64,000 nt of DNA from Sphaerisporangium sp040685555 (GCF_040685555.1 NZ_JBFBIK010000034.1:4866-68865); one strand, 5' to 3'; positions 43,984-52,704 are shown, counted from the stretch's first letter. Notes: a model not told the origin generated them from the letters alone. Translations and numbers: made by a program.

Positions 43984-45150
43984 TCACGCCCGAGCCTGGA
44001 TCATGGCGTGCGTGCCCGTGGTGCGCCAGGGTTCTCCCGCCGCCTCCAGCCTGGCCAGCGTACGCTCGCCGACACCGACGAGCACGTCGGACTTCAGCGT
44101 GCGCAGGGCGGCGACCGGCCCCGGGAAGTACGCGGTGACGTCCCGGAACGGCGTGGCCGGCGGCCACTCCCGGTCGCCGACCAGCCTGCGGTAGTTGAGG
44201 TCCCCCTTGGTGATCGTCAGGGCGGCCGAGGCGAATTCGGCGAGCAGGTCGTCCGGCATGTCGCGGTACGGCAGCGGAGCGCAGGAGAAGGGGTGGGCGC
44301 GCAGCGCGAGCCGTCCCTCCCCCACCGCCCGCCACAGCCGCGCGCCGACCTCGCCCGCCTGACCCGGCGCGCCCGCGAGCCGCCGCAGGCAGGCCGCCAC
44401 GTCGGCGGGCGTGGCGTCGGACACGAAGTACGGGTGCGGCTTGACGTGCAGCACCACCTCGGCGGCGAGCCCTTCGGCCAGGAGGTGGTCGATCAGGATG
44501 AGGTCGGGCAGCAGCTCGCGCCCGGCGTTGTCCGCGAGCACGCAGATCTTCCCCGGGGCGCCGTCGCGGATCAGCGACCACAGCAGCGCGCTGTCGTCGA
44601 CGACCAGGGCGGAGACCTGCTCGCGCTCGTCCGTCAGCGTGACCCTGAACGACAGGTCGGCGCGGTTGCCCCAGAGCGACCCGAGCAGGAGCCCTTTCGC
44701 CCGCTCCTCCGCAGGGAGCGTGGCGGCCTTGTCCAGCGCGGACAGCTCGTCGTCCACCGCGGCGCCCTGCAGCTCGACCTGCTTGACCGGCCCGAACGGG
44801 TCGACGCCCCGCCACGGGCCGTCCCCGAAGTAGCCCGTGGCGTCGAGGAGCTTGCGATAGAAGTAGCTCTCGGCCCACAGGAACGGCACGTCGACCCACC
44901 GGCCGCCGAGCTTGCCGCGCCCCCACTCGGCCCACGCGGCGAAGTCGTGCGCCGAGGCGCCGAGCGGCTCCATCACATCGCGCGCGACCTCGTCCGCCAG
45001 CCGGTCGAGCGCCTCGTGCCGGTCGGGGGTGTACGGCAGCGCCTCCCTGACCTGCCGCAACAGAACCGGATGCCGGTCGCGGAACACCCCGAGGGCGTAC
45101 GAGCCCGGCACGTTGCCCATGATGGGAGGCGCGTCGATCGTCTCCGGCAT
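43984..45150 (-). CDS. DUF89/ARMT1-type damage-control phosphatase
   Basis: Members of this metal-dependent family remove phosphate from damaged or toxic phosphometabolites. The 388-residue chain has the family's core: KICVLADNAGRELLPDLILIDHLL with the metal-binding Asp-Asn, then VLHVKPHPYFVSDAT, and ALTITKGDLNYRRLVGD with the catalytic Lys/Asp near the C-terminus. The ATG at 45150 has a GGAGGAG ribosome site; a frame extension to 45177 does not. Convergent with the crotonase gene, 10 bp apart. Immediately upstream lies a duplicated fragment of the monooxygenase 3' end. Confidence 0.87.
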   Translation of the reverse strand: MPETIDAPPIMGNVPGSYALGVFRDRHPVLLRQVREALPYTPDRHEALDRLADEVARDVMEPLGASAHDFAAWAEWGRGKLGGRWVDVPFLWAESYFYRKLLDATGYFGDGPWRGVDPFGPVKQVELQGAAVDDELSALDKAATLPAEERAKGLLLGSLWGNRADLSFRVTLTDEREQVSALVVDDSALLWSLIRDGAPGKICVLADNAGRELLPDLILIDHLLAEGLAAEVVLHVKPHPYFVSDATPADVAACLRRLAGAPGQAGEVGARLWRAVGEGRLALRAHPFSCAPLPYRDMPDDLLAEFASAALTITKGDLNYRRLVGDREWPPATPFRDVTAYFPGPVAALRTLKSDVLVGVGERTLARLEAAGEPWRTTGTHAMIQARA

Positions 45151-45213
45151 TCGTCCAGCTCCTCCGCTCGGCGTCACACCCGCCAGTAAACCGCACGCCG
45201 AGCCAGAAGCCGG

Positions 45214-45252
45214 GATCAGTCTCCCGTGAGGCGGTCCAGGCGTTCGATGGCC
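45214..45252. repeat. Left copy of a 39-bp direct repeat flanking the DUF4143 gene
   Basis: This 39-bp stretch repeats the last codons and stop of the nitronate monooxygenase gene (46688-46726) with one mismatch. Weaker similarity continues for about eight bases with a one-base gap. It reads as the 3' tail ERLDRLTGD-stop on the minus strand but has no gene attached. Confidence 0.9.
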
Positions 45253-45383
45253 GCGAGTACTGGTCGGAACTTTTCAAGATCTGCGCTTTTCACAATAGAG
45301 ATTCTACATTTTTATCAAGATCCCTATGACAGGATGCTCAATAGGAGTTGTGCGAAATTCACATCAGGAAGGGTGGCCAGTCC

Positions 45384-46631
45384 GTGCCCGAGATCCCCCG
45401 GCGTCTCAGAACCAGGATCGACCGGGCCCTGTCCGCCTTCCGTGTCACCGTCGTCACGGGTCCGCGCCAGTCTGGAAAGACCACACTCGTGGGACAGGTT
45501 CTGGACGGGCGAGACGGCGCGCTGCGAAGCCTCGACGACGACAGGCTCCTGGCCGCAGCGCTTGTGGACCCCGTGGGATTCACCAGGTACGGCCCGCCTC
45601 CTCGCGCCATCGACGAGTTCCAGCTGGGCGGCGACGCGCTCGTCCGAGCGGTCAAGCTGCACGTGGACGCGGACCGGACTCCGGGACAGTTCCTTCTCAC
45701 GGGCTCGGCCGACTTCCTCACCGTCCCGGGAATCTCCGAGTCCTTGGCCGGGAGAGCTGTGCTCTTCACTCTCTGGCCGTTCTCCCAAGGAGAGATTCAC
45801 GGTGCCCCGGACGGCTTCCTCGACCTCGCCTTCCACGATCCAGAAGCCCTGCGGTCCGGCCGGTCATCCGGGGTGCAACCAGAGGATTATCTGGCGATGA
45901 TCTGCGCGGGGGGCTATCCCGAGGCCATTCGCATGGATGGAACCGACCGCGCCGATTGGTTCGACAGCCTGGTGAGCACGGTCACGCAGCGCGATATCGC
46001 CGACGTCACCGGTGCACGGCGGTCGAGTGAACTTCCCGGGCTACTCCGCCTCCTCGCGGCCCGCACTGCCGGCGAGGTCGTGGTCTCCCAGGTCCAAGCT
46101 GACTCCGGGCTGGCACGTGGCACCGTCGATGACTACATCGGCTTCCTTCGCATGACATATCTCGTTCATGAGCTTCCGGCCTGGTCGACCAGCCACGCGA
46201 CCCGCGCCAAGAGGCGTCCCAAGATCTTCCTGACGGACACGGGCCTCGCCTGCCACTTTCTCGGTGCGGACCCAGGAGGACTGCTCCGGCCGGAGGATCG
46301 CCGGCGCGGTCCGCTGACGGAAACCTTCGTGGTCAATGAACTGACCAAACAGCTCGGCTGGACGCGGAGCCGCGTCAAACTTCACCACTTCAGAGACACG
46401 CACGCCGAGATCGACGTGGTAGCCGAGACACCGGACGGGCGGATCGTGGCCATCGAGGTCAAGTCAGGGCTTTCCGTCACCGCGAAGAGCTTCAAGCACA
46501 TGGCCGCGCTCCGCGACAAGCTGGGCGACGCCTTCGTACACGGTTACGTCTTGCACTACGGGGACATCCCCCTGTCCTTCGGGGACCGGCTCACCGCGCT
46601 TCCCCTGTCGTATCTCTGGCAGGCGGGCTGA
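45384..46631 (+). CDS. AAA+ ATPase with DUF4143 nuclease-like domain
   Basis: A 415-residue protein of the widespread but poorly characterised AAA_14/DUF4143 family. Walker A is GPRQSGKT (26-33). Walker B-like AIDEFQLG and sensor LLTGSADFL follow. The C-terminal domain has the PD-(D/E)xK-like pattern TETFVVNEL ... LHHFRDTHAEIDVVAETPDGRIVAIEVKSG, suggesting a restriction-endonuclease fold. The GTG at 45384 has a purine-rich GGAAGGG upstream; the frame continues to 45348. It is the only plus-strand gene here, its codon use is less GC-biased than its neighbours, and it is flanked by 39-bp direct repeats, so it looks inserted. Confidence 0.9.
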   Translation: MPEIPRRLRTRIDRALSAFRVTVVTGPRQSGKTTLVGQVLDGRDGALRSLDDDRLLAAALVDPVGFTRYGPPPRAIDEFQLGGDALVRAVKLHVDADRTPGQFLLTGSADFLTVPGISESLAGRAVLFTLWPFSQGEIHGAPDGFLDLAFHDPEALRSGRSSGVQPEDYLAMICAGGYPEAIRMDGTDRADWFDSLVSTVTQRDIADVTGARRSSELPGLLRLLAARTAGEVVVSQVQADSGLARGTVDDYIGFLRMTYLVHELPAWSTSHATRAKRRPKIFLTDTGLACHFLGADPGGLLRPEDRRRGPLTETFVVNELTKQLGWTRSRVKLHHFRDTHAEIDVVAETPDGRIVAIEVKSGLSVTAKSFKHMAALRDKLGDAFVHGYVLHYGDIPLSFGDRLTALPLSYLWQAG

Positions 46632-46687
46632 CGCGGAACAAGTGTGCCCCGAAGGCCAGGGCTTCCCCTTGGTGTTCGATGAGACGC

Positions 46688-46726
46688 GATCAGTCTCCCG
46701 TGAGGCGGTCCAGGCGCTCGATGGCC
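46688..46726. repeat. Right copy of the 39-bp direct repeat (3' end of the monooxygenase gene)
   Basis: This is the genic copy, lying inside the nitronate monooxygenase 3' end and including its stop. The matching copy at 45214-45252 is on the other side of the DUF4143 gene, 1474 bp away. Confidence 0.9.
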
Positions 46727-47805
46727 TCGATGTACTCCTCGACCAGGCCGAAGACCACGTCCTTGGCGGATTTCACCTGGTTCATGGAGCCGATGATCTG
46801 GCCGGCGGGGAACGTCGCCAGCTCGGCGGCGTCGGAGTCGCCGATCCTGCGCAGCGCCCCGGAGATCAGCATGAACTGCAGGGGCATCGGCAGCGTGCCC
46901 GGTGACTCGGCCGACTCCCAGGCCTCGGTCCACTCGTTCTTGAGCAGCCGCGCGGGCTTGCCGGTCCAGGAGCGGGACCGCACGGTGTCGCGGGAGGTGG
47001 CCTTCAGGATCTTCTGCCGGGCGTGCTCGGGGGTGTCGGCCTCCTCGACCGTCAGCCACAGCGAGCCGGTCCAGACGCCCTCGGCGCCGAGCGCCATCCC
47101 CGCGGCCATCTGACGGCCCGACCCGATGCCCCCCGCGGCGAGGACAGGGACGTCGACGGCATCCACGACCTGCGGGATCAGCACCATGGTGGAGATCTCG
47201 CCGGTGTGCCCGCCCGCCTCGGTGCCCTGCGCGACGACCACGTCGACGCCGACCTCGACCTGCTTGATGGCATGGCGCGGTGTGGAGGCGAGGGCGGCGA
47301 CCTTGACCCCCTTGGAGTGGGCCAGATCGACGACGTCCTTGGGCGGCGGGCCGAGCGCGTTGGCGAGCAGCGCGATCGGGTGCTTCAGCGCGGTCTCGAC
47401 CTGGGGCCGCGCGGTGGCGTCGGTCCAGCCGAGCAGCACCCTGCCCGCGTCGGCCCCGCCGGACAGCGGGGGCACGCCGTGCTCGGCCAGCAGGTTCTCC
47501 ACGAACCGGCGGTGCCCGTCGGGGATCATCCCCTGCAGCCTGGCGACCAGCTCCTCTGGGGAGTCGACGCCGAGGTCGGCTCCCTCGTACGAGGCGGGCA
47601 TGACCACGTCCACGCCGTACGGCCTGCCGTCGACGTGGTCGTCGATCCACTTGAGCTCCATTTCGAGCTCTTCGGGAGTGAAGTAGAGGGCGCCGAGCAC
47701 TCCCATGCCACCGGCGCGGCTGACCGCGGCGACGACATCCCGGCAGTGGCTGAAGGCGAAGATCGGCAACTCGATCCCGAACATGTCGGTGACACGTGTC
47801 CGCAT
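46690..47805 (-). CDS. Nitronate monooxygenase-like flavoprotein
   Basis: The 371-residue TIM-barrel FMN protein has the family motifs: an N-terminal GIELPIFAFSHCRDVVAAVSRAGGMGVLGA, KVAALASTPRHAIKQVEVGVDVVVAQGTEAGGHTG, VPVLAAGGIGSGRQMAAGMALGAEGVWTGS. It is close in layout to actinobacterial 2-nitropropane-dioxygenase-like proteins found in lipid/steroid catabolic loci, where several act as flavin reductases rather than on nitronates. ATG 47805 is used; the frame extends to 47841 without a ribosome site. A full KstR-consensus box lies 32 bp upstream. Confidence 0.9.
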   Translation of the reverse strand: MRTRVTDMFGIELPIFAFSHCRDVVAAVSRAGGMGVLGALYFTPEELEMELKWIDDHVDGRPYGVDVVMPASYEGADLGVDSPEELVARLQGMIPDGHRRFVENLLAEHGVPPLSGGADAGRVLLGWTDATARPQVETALKHPIALLANALGPPPKDVVDLAHSKGVKVAALASTPRHAIKQVEVGVDVVVAQGTEAGGHTGEISTMVLIPQVVDAVDVPVLAAGGIGSGRQMAAGMALGAEGVWTGSLWLTVEEADTPEHARQKILKATSRDTVRSRSWTGKPARLLKNEWTEAWESAESPGTLPMPLQFMLISGALRRIGDSDAAELATFPAGQIIGSMNQVKSAKDVVFGLVEEYIEAIERLDRLTGD

Positions 47806-47836
47806 GGCACGAATGTACGGCTCCCGCGAAGAGGGC

Positions 47837-47850
47837 TGCAACGCGTTCTA
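47837..47850. promoter_or_regulatory. KstR-like operator upstream of the monooxygenase
   Basis: TGCAACGCGTTCTA satisfies every fixed base of the published KstR pattern TnnAACnnGTTnnA and lies 32 bp before the start codon on the minus strand. The neighbouring LysR start is 200 bp away on the other strand. The rest of 47851-48053 shows no gene. Confidence 0.5.
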
Positions 47851-48053
47851 GCTAGAAGTTTTGGTCGGTACGGCCTGCCGGTCGCCCGAACATGATCGCG
47901 TCAGCGGAGAAGAGAGGAACACGTTCCAGTCCTGCGGCTCACATCTCTGTCCATGGACGGTGAAAAAATGTTGGGCATGATCCGACCAATTACTGTCAAA
48001 TTTCGTGACATATCGGCATTGCGGACATAACACGTTAGTCGTACGTTCCCGGT

Positions 48054-49013
48054 ATGGACCTGGAGCTCCGTCACCTCAAGATCGTGCGCGCGGTCGCCGA
48101 GGCAGGGAGCGTCACCAAGGCGGCCACCCAGCTAGGGCTGGCCCAGCCATCGCTGACCGCGCAGCTCAAACGGATCGAGCGCACGCTCGGTGGCGCTCTC
48201 TTCGAGCGTGACCGCAACGGCGCCCGCCCCACCCCCCTCGGCGAACTCGTCCTGACACGGGCACGCGTCCTGCTGCCCGCAGTGCGGGAACTCCAAGAAG
48301 ATGCGGTGCGCTTCGCCAACACCTATGAAGGAATACCCGGGTTCCGGATCGGCGCCACCCACGGACCCATACTCGGCGGCCTGGTCGAACGGCTCACGGT
48401 CGCCCACCCGAACACGCCCGTCAGCACCCGTACGTCGTGGTCCTCACGCGAGCTCACCACGATGGTGAGCGCAGGCCGGCTCGACTTCGCCCTCATCGGG
48501 ACGTGCGGGGACGCCCCGCCCCCCGCCGCCGACATCATGACGTGGAGCGTGGTCGGGGCCGACCCCGTCTTCGTCCTGCTCCGCAAGGACCACCCCATGG
48601 CCGGGGAGAAGGAGCTGGAGCTGTCAGACCTCGCGGACGAGGCGTGGGCGGTGGCCCCGGGAGACGGCTGTTTCGCCGACTGCTTCGCCGGTACGTGCGC
48701 GCGTGCGGGCTTCGTCCCGAAGACGATGTACGAGACCGACGTGGGAACCTGCCTGCACCTGGTCAAGGTGGGCAAGGCCGTGGCGCTGTGCCAGGCGACG
48801 TTCGAGCTGACCGCCGAGCTGGTGATGATGCCGATCGCCGGGGCGCCACTGCGGTGGCGGCACCTGCTGGGCTGGCATTCGGACTCCATCGCCGCCCGCG
48901 CCGCCCCCTCGCTGGCGCACCACGCGCGGGAGGCCTACGCGGACGCCATAGGACGCAGCTCCCGCTACACCGACTGGCTCGTCGCCAACCCGGAGTACGG
49001 CGCGGTTCCATAG
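48054..49013 (+). CDS. LysR-family transcriptional regulator
   Basis: The 319-residue protein has the N-terminal LysR winged helix (LRHLKIVRAVAEAGSVTKAATQLGLAQPSLTAQLKRIERTLGGALFERDRNGARPTPLGE) and a complete effector domain (FALIGTCGD, FVLLRKDHPMA, DGCFADCF, HLVKVGKAVALCQATFEL). Several cysteines in the effector domain are unusual for the family. A TACGTT element ends six bases before ATG 48054, again suggesting a leaderless start. The last codons lie within a 95-bp sequence duplicated upstream of the second S1 protease. Confidence 0.92.
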   Translation: MDLELRHLKIVRAVAEAGSVTKAATQLGLAQPSLTAQLKRIERTLGGALFERDRNGARPTPLGELVLTRARVLLPAVRELQEDAVRFANTYEGIPGFRIGATHGPILGGLVERLTVAHPNTPVSTRTSWSSRELTTMVSAGRLDFALIGTCGDAPPPAADIMTWSVVGADPVFVLLRKDHPMAGEKELELSDLADEAWAVAPGDGCFADCFAGTCARAGFVPKTMYETDVGTCLHLVKVGKAVALCQATFELTAELVMMPIAGAPLRWRHLLGWHSDSIAARAAPSLAHHAREAYADAIGRSSRYTDWLVANPEYGAVP

Positions 49014-49098
49014 CGCGGCGGTAGGGGCAAAGCAATATATCCGCGACCAGCATGGACGCCGCTACGGTGACGGCACCCCCCAACACCGAGGAGACTCC
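49004..49098 (+). repeat. 95-bp leader, copy 1, of the tandem protease genes
   Basis: The 95 bp ending at the first protease ATG is about 80% identical to 51458-51552. It covers the end of the LysR gene (GGTTCCATA), a TACGGT -10 element (49063-49068) and the shared ribosome site in ACCGAGGAGA. Both copies have the same length. Confidence 0.85.
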
Positions 49099-50586
49099 AT
49101 GCTCCGCAGACGCACGGTCACCGCCGGATGCGCTCTGGCAATCAGCGTTCTCACCCTCGTGGCCACCCCGGCCGTCGCAGAACACACCCGCACAGGCGCG
49201 ACTGGAACCTCCGCCGTGAAGCCCCCGCCCGAGCTCGTCAAGGCGATGCAGCGGGACCTCGGCATCACCGCGGAGCAGGCCGAGTCGCGCCTGCTCAACG
49301 AGTCGCGCCTCAGCGGTGTCGAGACCAGGCTCCGCAAGAGCATCACCGGCGCCTTCGCCGGCTCGTGGCTCAGCGGGCCCACCTCCTCCACGCTCACGGT
49401 CGCCACCACCGACGCCTCCGCCGCCTCCGCGATCACCGGCTCGGGAGCGCAGGCCAAGGTCGTCGACCGCAGCCTCGCCTCGCTCGACGCCGCCAAGGAG
49501 GCCCTCGACAAGGTGAGCGCCCAGGCGCCCAAGTCGACCCCCGTCTGGTACGTCGACGTGCGGAGCAACAGCGTCGTCGTCCTCTCGTCCCAGCCCGCGG
49601 AGGCGGAGGCGTTCATCGCCGCCAGCGGCGTCGACAAGGCCGCCGTACGGATCGAGCAGTCAAGCGAGCAGCCGCGGACCTTCTACGACCTGCGCGGCGG
49701 TGACGCGTACTACATCGGCGGGGCACGCTGCTCCATCGGCTTCCCGGTGACGAAGGGCACGCAAAACGGTTTCGTCAGCGCGGGCCACTGCGGCAGCACG
49801 GGCAACTCCACGAGCGGGTTCAACCAGGTCGCCCAGGGGACCTTCCAGGGCTCGGTCTTCCCGGGCAGCGACTACTCGTGGGTCGCGGTCAACAGCAACT
49901 GGACGCCCCAGCCGTGGGTCAACAACGGCAGCGGCGGCAACGTGACGGTCAGCGGCTCGACCGTCGCCGTCGTCGGCGCGTCGATCTGCCGGTCGGGCTC
50001 CACCACCGGCTGGCACTGCGGCACCGTCCAGCAGCTCAACACCAGCGTGACGTACTCGCAGGGCACGGTCTCCGAAGTGACCCGGACGAACGTGTGCGCC
50101 GAGCCCGGCGACTCCGGCGGCTCCTTCATCTCGGGCAGCCAGGCCCAGGGTGTCACCTCCGGCGGGTCCGGCAACTGCTCCTCCGGCGGCACGACCTACT
50201 TCCAGCCGGTCAACGAGATCCTCTCGGCGTACGGCCTGACCCTGAAGACCAGCGGCGGCAACCCGCCCCCCACCGGCTGCAGCGGCTACCAGCAGAACTT
50301 CAGCGGCAGCCTGACCAGCGGGCAGAGCGTCTACCAGCCGAACGGCACGTACTACCAGTCGACCGTCTCCGGCACCCACAGAGCCTGCCTGGACGGCCCC
50401 ACCGGCGCCGACTTCGACCTCTACCTGCAGAAGTGGAACGGCTCCGCCTGGGTCAACGTGGCGAGCGGCACCACCTCGTCCCCGGACGAGACGATCAGCT
50501 ACTCGGGCACGGCCGGCTACTACCAGTACCGTATCTACGCCTACAGCGGCTCCGGCTCCTACAGCTTCGGGCTGAGCAAGCCGTAG
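49099..50586 (+). CDS. Secreted S1 (streptogrisin/alpha-lytic-type) protease with C-terminal PPC-like domain
   Basis: A 495-residue pre-pro-protease. Residues 1-27 are a signal peptide. About 28-197 form a pro-domain with the alpha-lytic type LLNESRLSGVETRL and WYVDVRSNSVVV segments. The mature chain begins near DLRGGDAYYIGG. The catalytic triad is His230 (SAGHCG), Asp258 (DYSWVAV) and Ser339 (GDSGGS); paired cysteines (GHC/C, CRSG/CGTV, NVCAEPGD/NCSSG) match streptogrisins. After a Pro-rich hinge the last 105 residues (SGYQQNFSGSLTSGQSVYQP ... FDLYLQKW ... YQYRIYAYSGSGSYSFGL) resemble a PPC-type beta domain, probably substrate- or surface-binding. A strong terminator follows. Confidence 0.95.
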   Translation: MLRRRTVTAGCALAISVLTLVATPAVAEHTRTGATGTSAVKPPPELVKAMQRDLGITAEQAESRLLNESRLSGVETRLRKSITGAFAGSWLSGPTSSTLTVATTDASAASAITGSGAQAKVVDRSLASLDAAKEALDKVSAQAPKSTPVWYVDVRSNSVVVLSSQPAEAEAFIAASGVDKAAVRIEQSSEQPRTFYDLRGGDAYYIGGARCSIGFPVTKGTQNGFVSAGHCGSTGNSTSGFNQVAQGTFQGSVFPGSDYSWVAVNSNWTPQPWVNNGSGGNVTVSGSTVAVVGASICRSGSTTGWHCGTVQQLNTSVTYSQGTVSEVTRTNVCAEPGDSGGSFISGSQAQGVTSGGSGNCSSGGTTYFQPVNEILSAYGLTLKTSGGNPPPTGCSGYQQNFSGSLTSGQSVYQPNGTYYQSTVSGTHRACLDGPTGADFDLYLQKWNGSAWVNVASGTTSSPDETISYSGTAGYYQYRIYAYSGSGSYSFGLSKP

Positions 50587-50601
50587 GCCCCGAGGCATGA
50601 G

Positions 50602-50637
50602 GCGGTGCCGTCGTCCGGCGCGGGACGGCGGCACCGC
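50602..50637. terminator. Strong bidirectional terminator
   Basis: A 15-bp stem (50602-50616 with 50623-50637, one G-U pair) closes a 6-nt loop and is followed by TTC on the plus strand. It lies between the convergent protease and barrel-protein genes. Confidence 0.8.
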
Positions 50638-50653
50638 TTCTGCGTGCCCAGCC

Positions 50654-51172
50654 TCAGCCCGTCGGCTGGATCGTGAAGATGACGTGCTGCCCGGACACCG
50701 TGATGCGGGACGAGCCGGTCATGCCGGCGTAGTGCCCGGTGCCGCTGGTGATCGCGGCACCGCTCGTCCACGGCGGGTTGCCCGCCCAGTCGTCCATGCC
50801 CAGCAGCGTGATCTGCCCCTGCCTCGTGCGCAGCACGCGCGTGCACTGCGCGATGACGCCGTGCGGGGTCGCCTGAACCGCCGAGCAGCGCGCACTGCCA
50901 TCACCGGCTCGCTTCCTTTTCGCGTCGGAAAGGGAGAAGTAGGTGACCCATGAATCGCCCGGCTTGATCTGCGCCGGCTGGGTGTTCACCACGTTATCCG
51001 CGTGGAACACCAGCTCGGCGGGCTTGCGCTTCGGTGCCGACGTGCCGGTGGACGCGGACGCGGTCGTGGACGCCGATGCGGTGACCGACGGAAGAATGGC
51101 GATCGAAGCACCCGAGAACGCCATGACCAGCGCGGTCACGGCATAACGGGCACGAATCGAGAACCCTGACAT
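50654..51172 (-). CDS. Secreted protein, possible allene-oxide-cyclase-like barrel
   Basis: The 172-residue product has a signal peptide (start ATG 51172, GGAG five bases upstream) and a Ser/Thr/Ala-rich spacer. A roughly 120-residue beta-rich domain follows that ends GQITLLGMDD ... GTGHYAGMTGSSRITVSGQHVIFTI. The G-x-YAGxxGxxxI rhythm near the end recalls allene-oxide-cyclase/dirigent barrels in secreted actinobacterial proteins. Two cysteines (RCSA, QCTR) could form a disulfide. No catalytic residue set is recognisable and the role is unknown; location between two secreted proteases is suggestive but not informative. Confidence 0.65.
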   Translation of the reverse strand: MSGFSIRARYAVTALVMAFSGASIAILPSVTASASTTASASTGTSAPKRKPAELVFHADNVVNTQPAQIKPGDSWVTYFSLSDAKRKRAGDGSARCSAVQATPHGVIAQCTRVLRTRQGQITLLGMDDWAGNPPWTSGAAITSGTGHYAGMTGSSRITVSGQHVIFTIQPTG

Positions 51173-51457
51173 TTCTACTCCAACTCGGGAAGGGGGATGC
51201 GGAGAGAGTGGCCGCATTTCGCTTTGAAGCGGCAGAACATTGTGTCCGCTCCGCTCCGGCCACCGCAACGATCAGATTCGCGACATAATCGCATTCCGTC
51301 TGCAAGTCAGCATAAAAAGCACCGCTATTTTTCTGACCGCCGAATTTCCATCCCATTCACGGTGAATCGCCCTCAACGCCCCGGCGGCGGGTGAGATCCC
51401 GATCTTGGGAGAGGGCCCGGCAGGCGAATCCGGACAGACCGCGGCATCGCGGCGGAG
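51173..51457. other. Intergenic region upstream of the barrel protein
   Basis: About 285 bp containing an AT-richer patch (51270-51350) that probably carries the minus-strand promoter of the secreted barrel protein. No coding-like frame or RNA motif is recognised. Confidence 0.4.
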
Positions 51458-51552
51458 GGTTCCATAACGCGGCGATAGGGACCAAACGATAGCTCCGCGA
51501 CTGCCGTGAGCGCAGTTACGGTGACGGCACCCCCGAACACCGAGGAGAGCCC
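51458..51552 (+). repeat. 95-bp leader, copy 2, of the tandem protease genes
   Basis: The homologue of 49004-49098 ends at the second protease ATG. It starts with the same nine bases (GGTTCCATA) that in copy 1 are the last codons of LysR, showing that the duplication captured the LysR gene end. Confidence 0.85.
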
Positions 51553-52704
51553 ATGCTCCGCAGACGCACCGTTACCGCCGGATGCGCTCTAGCCGTCAGT
51601 GTCCTCACCATCATGGCCGCCCCAGCTGTCGCAGACCGCGCCCCAGCCGCCGCGACCGGCGTCACAGCGCAACCCGCTCCCGCGATGATCGACGCGATGA
51701 GCCGTGACCTCGGCATCAGCAGGGAGCAGGCCGAGTCCCGCCTGCTCAACGAGGCCCGCTTCACCGGCGTCGAGGCCAAGGTCAAGGGCCAGCTCGGCGA
51801 CAGCTTCGCCGGGTCGTGGCTCAGCGGAGCCACCTCCGGCACGCTGACCGTCGCCACCACCGACGCCGCCGCCGCGTCCGCCATCACCGGCTCCGGCGTC
51901 CAGGCCAAGGTCGTCGGCCGTAGCCTCGCCACGCTCGACGCGGCCAAGGCCGCGCTCGACAAGGCCGCCGCCACCCAGACGCCCAAGTCGAGCCCGGTGT
52001 GGTACGTCGACGTGCAGAGCAACAGCGTCGTCGTCCAGACGTCGAAGCCCTCGGACGCCGAGGCCTTCGTCGCCGCCAGCGGCGTGGACAAGTCCATGGT
52101 CAAGATCGAGCAGTCGAACGAGGCGCCGCAGACCTTCTACGACGTGCGCGGTGGCGACGCGTATTACATCAACAACTCCGCCCGCTGCTCGGTCGGCTTC
52201 GCGGTGAAGCGCGGCAGCACGCCGGGCTTCGTCAGCGCCGGCCACTGCGGCAGGGCGGGCAACAGCACGACCGGTTACAACCAGGTCTCGCAGGGCACCT
52301 TCCAGGGCTCGTCCTTCCCGACCAACGACTACTCGTGGGTCGCGGTGAACAGCAACTGGACGCCCAGGGGGATCGTGTCGTACGGCAACGTCACGGTCAA
52401 GGGCTCCACCGTCGCGGCCGTCGGCGCGTCGATCTGCCGGTCGGGCTCGACCACCGGCTGGCACTGCGGCACCGTCCAGCAGCGCAACACCAGCGTCACC
52501 TACTCCCAGGGCACGGTCTACGAAGTGACCCGCACCAACGTCTGCGCCGAGCCCGGCGACTCCGGCGGCTCCTTCATCTCCGGCAGCCAGGCCCAGGGCG
52601 TCACCTCCGGCGGGTCCGGCAACTGCTCCTCCGGCGGCACCACCTACTTCCAGCCGGTCAACGAGATCCTGTCGGTCTACGGCCTCACCCTGGTGACCGG
52701 CTGA
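51553..52704 (+). CDS. Secreted S1 (streptogrisin-type) protease, single-domain paralogue
   Basis: A 383-residue pre-pro-protease highly similar to the upstream one through signal, pro-domain and catalytic domain. The triad is His231 (SAGHCG), Asp259 (DYSWVAV) and Ser337 (GDSGGS). It stops directly after the catalytic domain (YGLTLVTG) and lacks the C-terminal PPC-like module. The two genes and their 95-bp leaders arose by tandem duplication, with the barrel-protein gene either inserted or left between. The pair would diversify extracellular proteolysis. Confidence 0.95.
   Translation: MLRRRTVTAGCALAVSVLTIMAAPAVADRAPAAATGVTAQPAPAMIDAMSRDLGISREQAESRLLNEARFTGVEAKVKGQLGDSFAGSWLSGATSGTLTVATTDAAAASAITGSGVQAKVVGRSLATLDAAKAALDKAAATQTPKSSPVWYVDVQSNSVVVQTSKPSDAEAFVAASGVDKSMVKIEQSNEAPQTFYDVRGGDAYYINNSARCSVGFAVKRGSTPGFVSAGHCGRAGNSTTGYNQVSQGTFQGSSFPTNDYSWVAVNSNWTPRGIVSYGNVTVKGSTVAAVGASICRSGSTTGWHCGTVQQRNTSVTYSQGTVYEVTRTNVCAEPGDSGGSFISGSQAQGVTSGGSGNCSSGGTTYFQPVNEILSVYGLTLVTG

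Noticed and set aside
47848..48033. Minus-strand 61-codon frame with a CxxC...HxxxxxH pattern like a C2H2 zinc finger
   Set aside because: It lies in the promoter gap between monooxygenase and LysR, has no ribosome site, and its C-terminal half is featureless; the zinc-finger look is probably chance.
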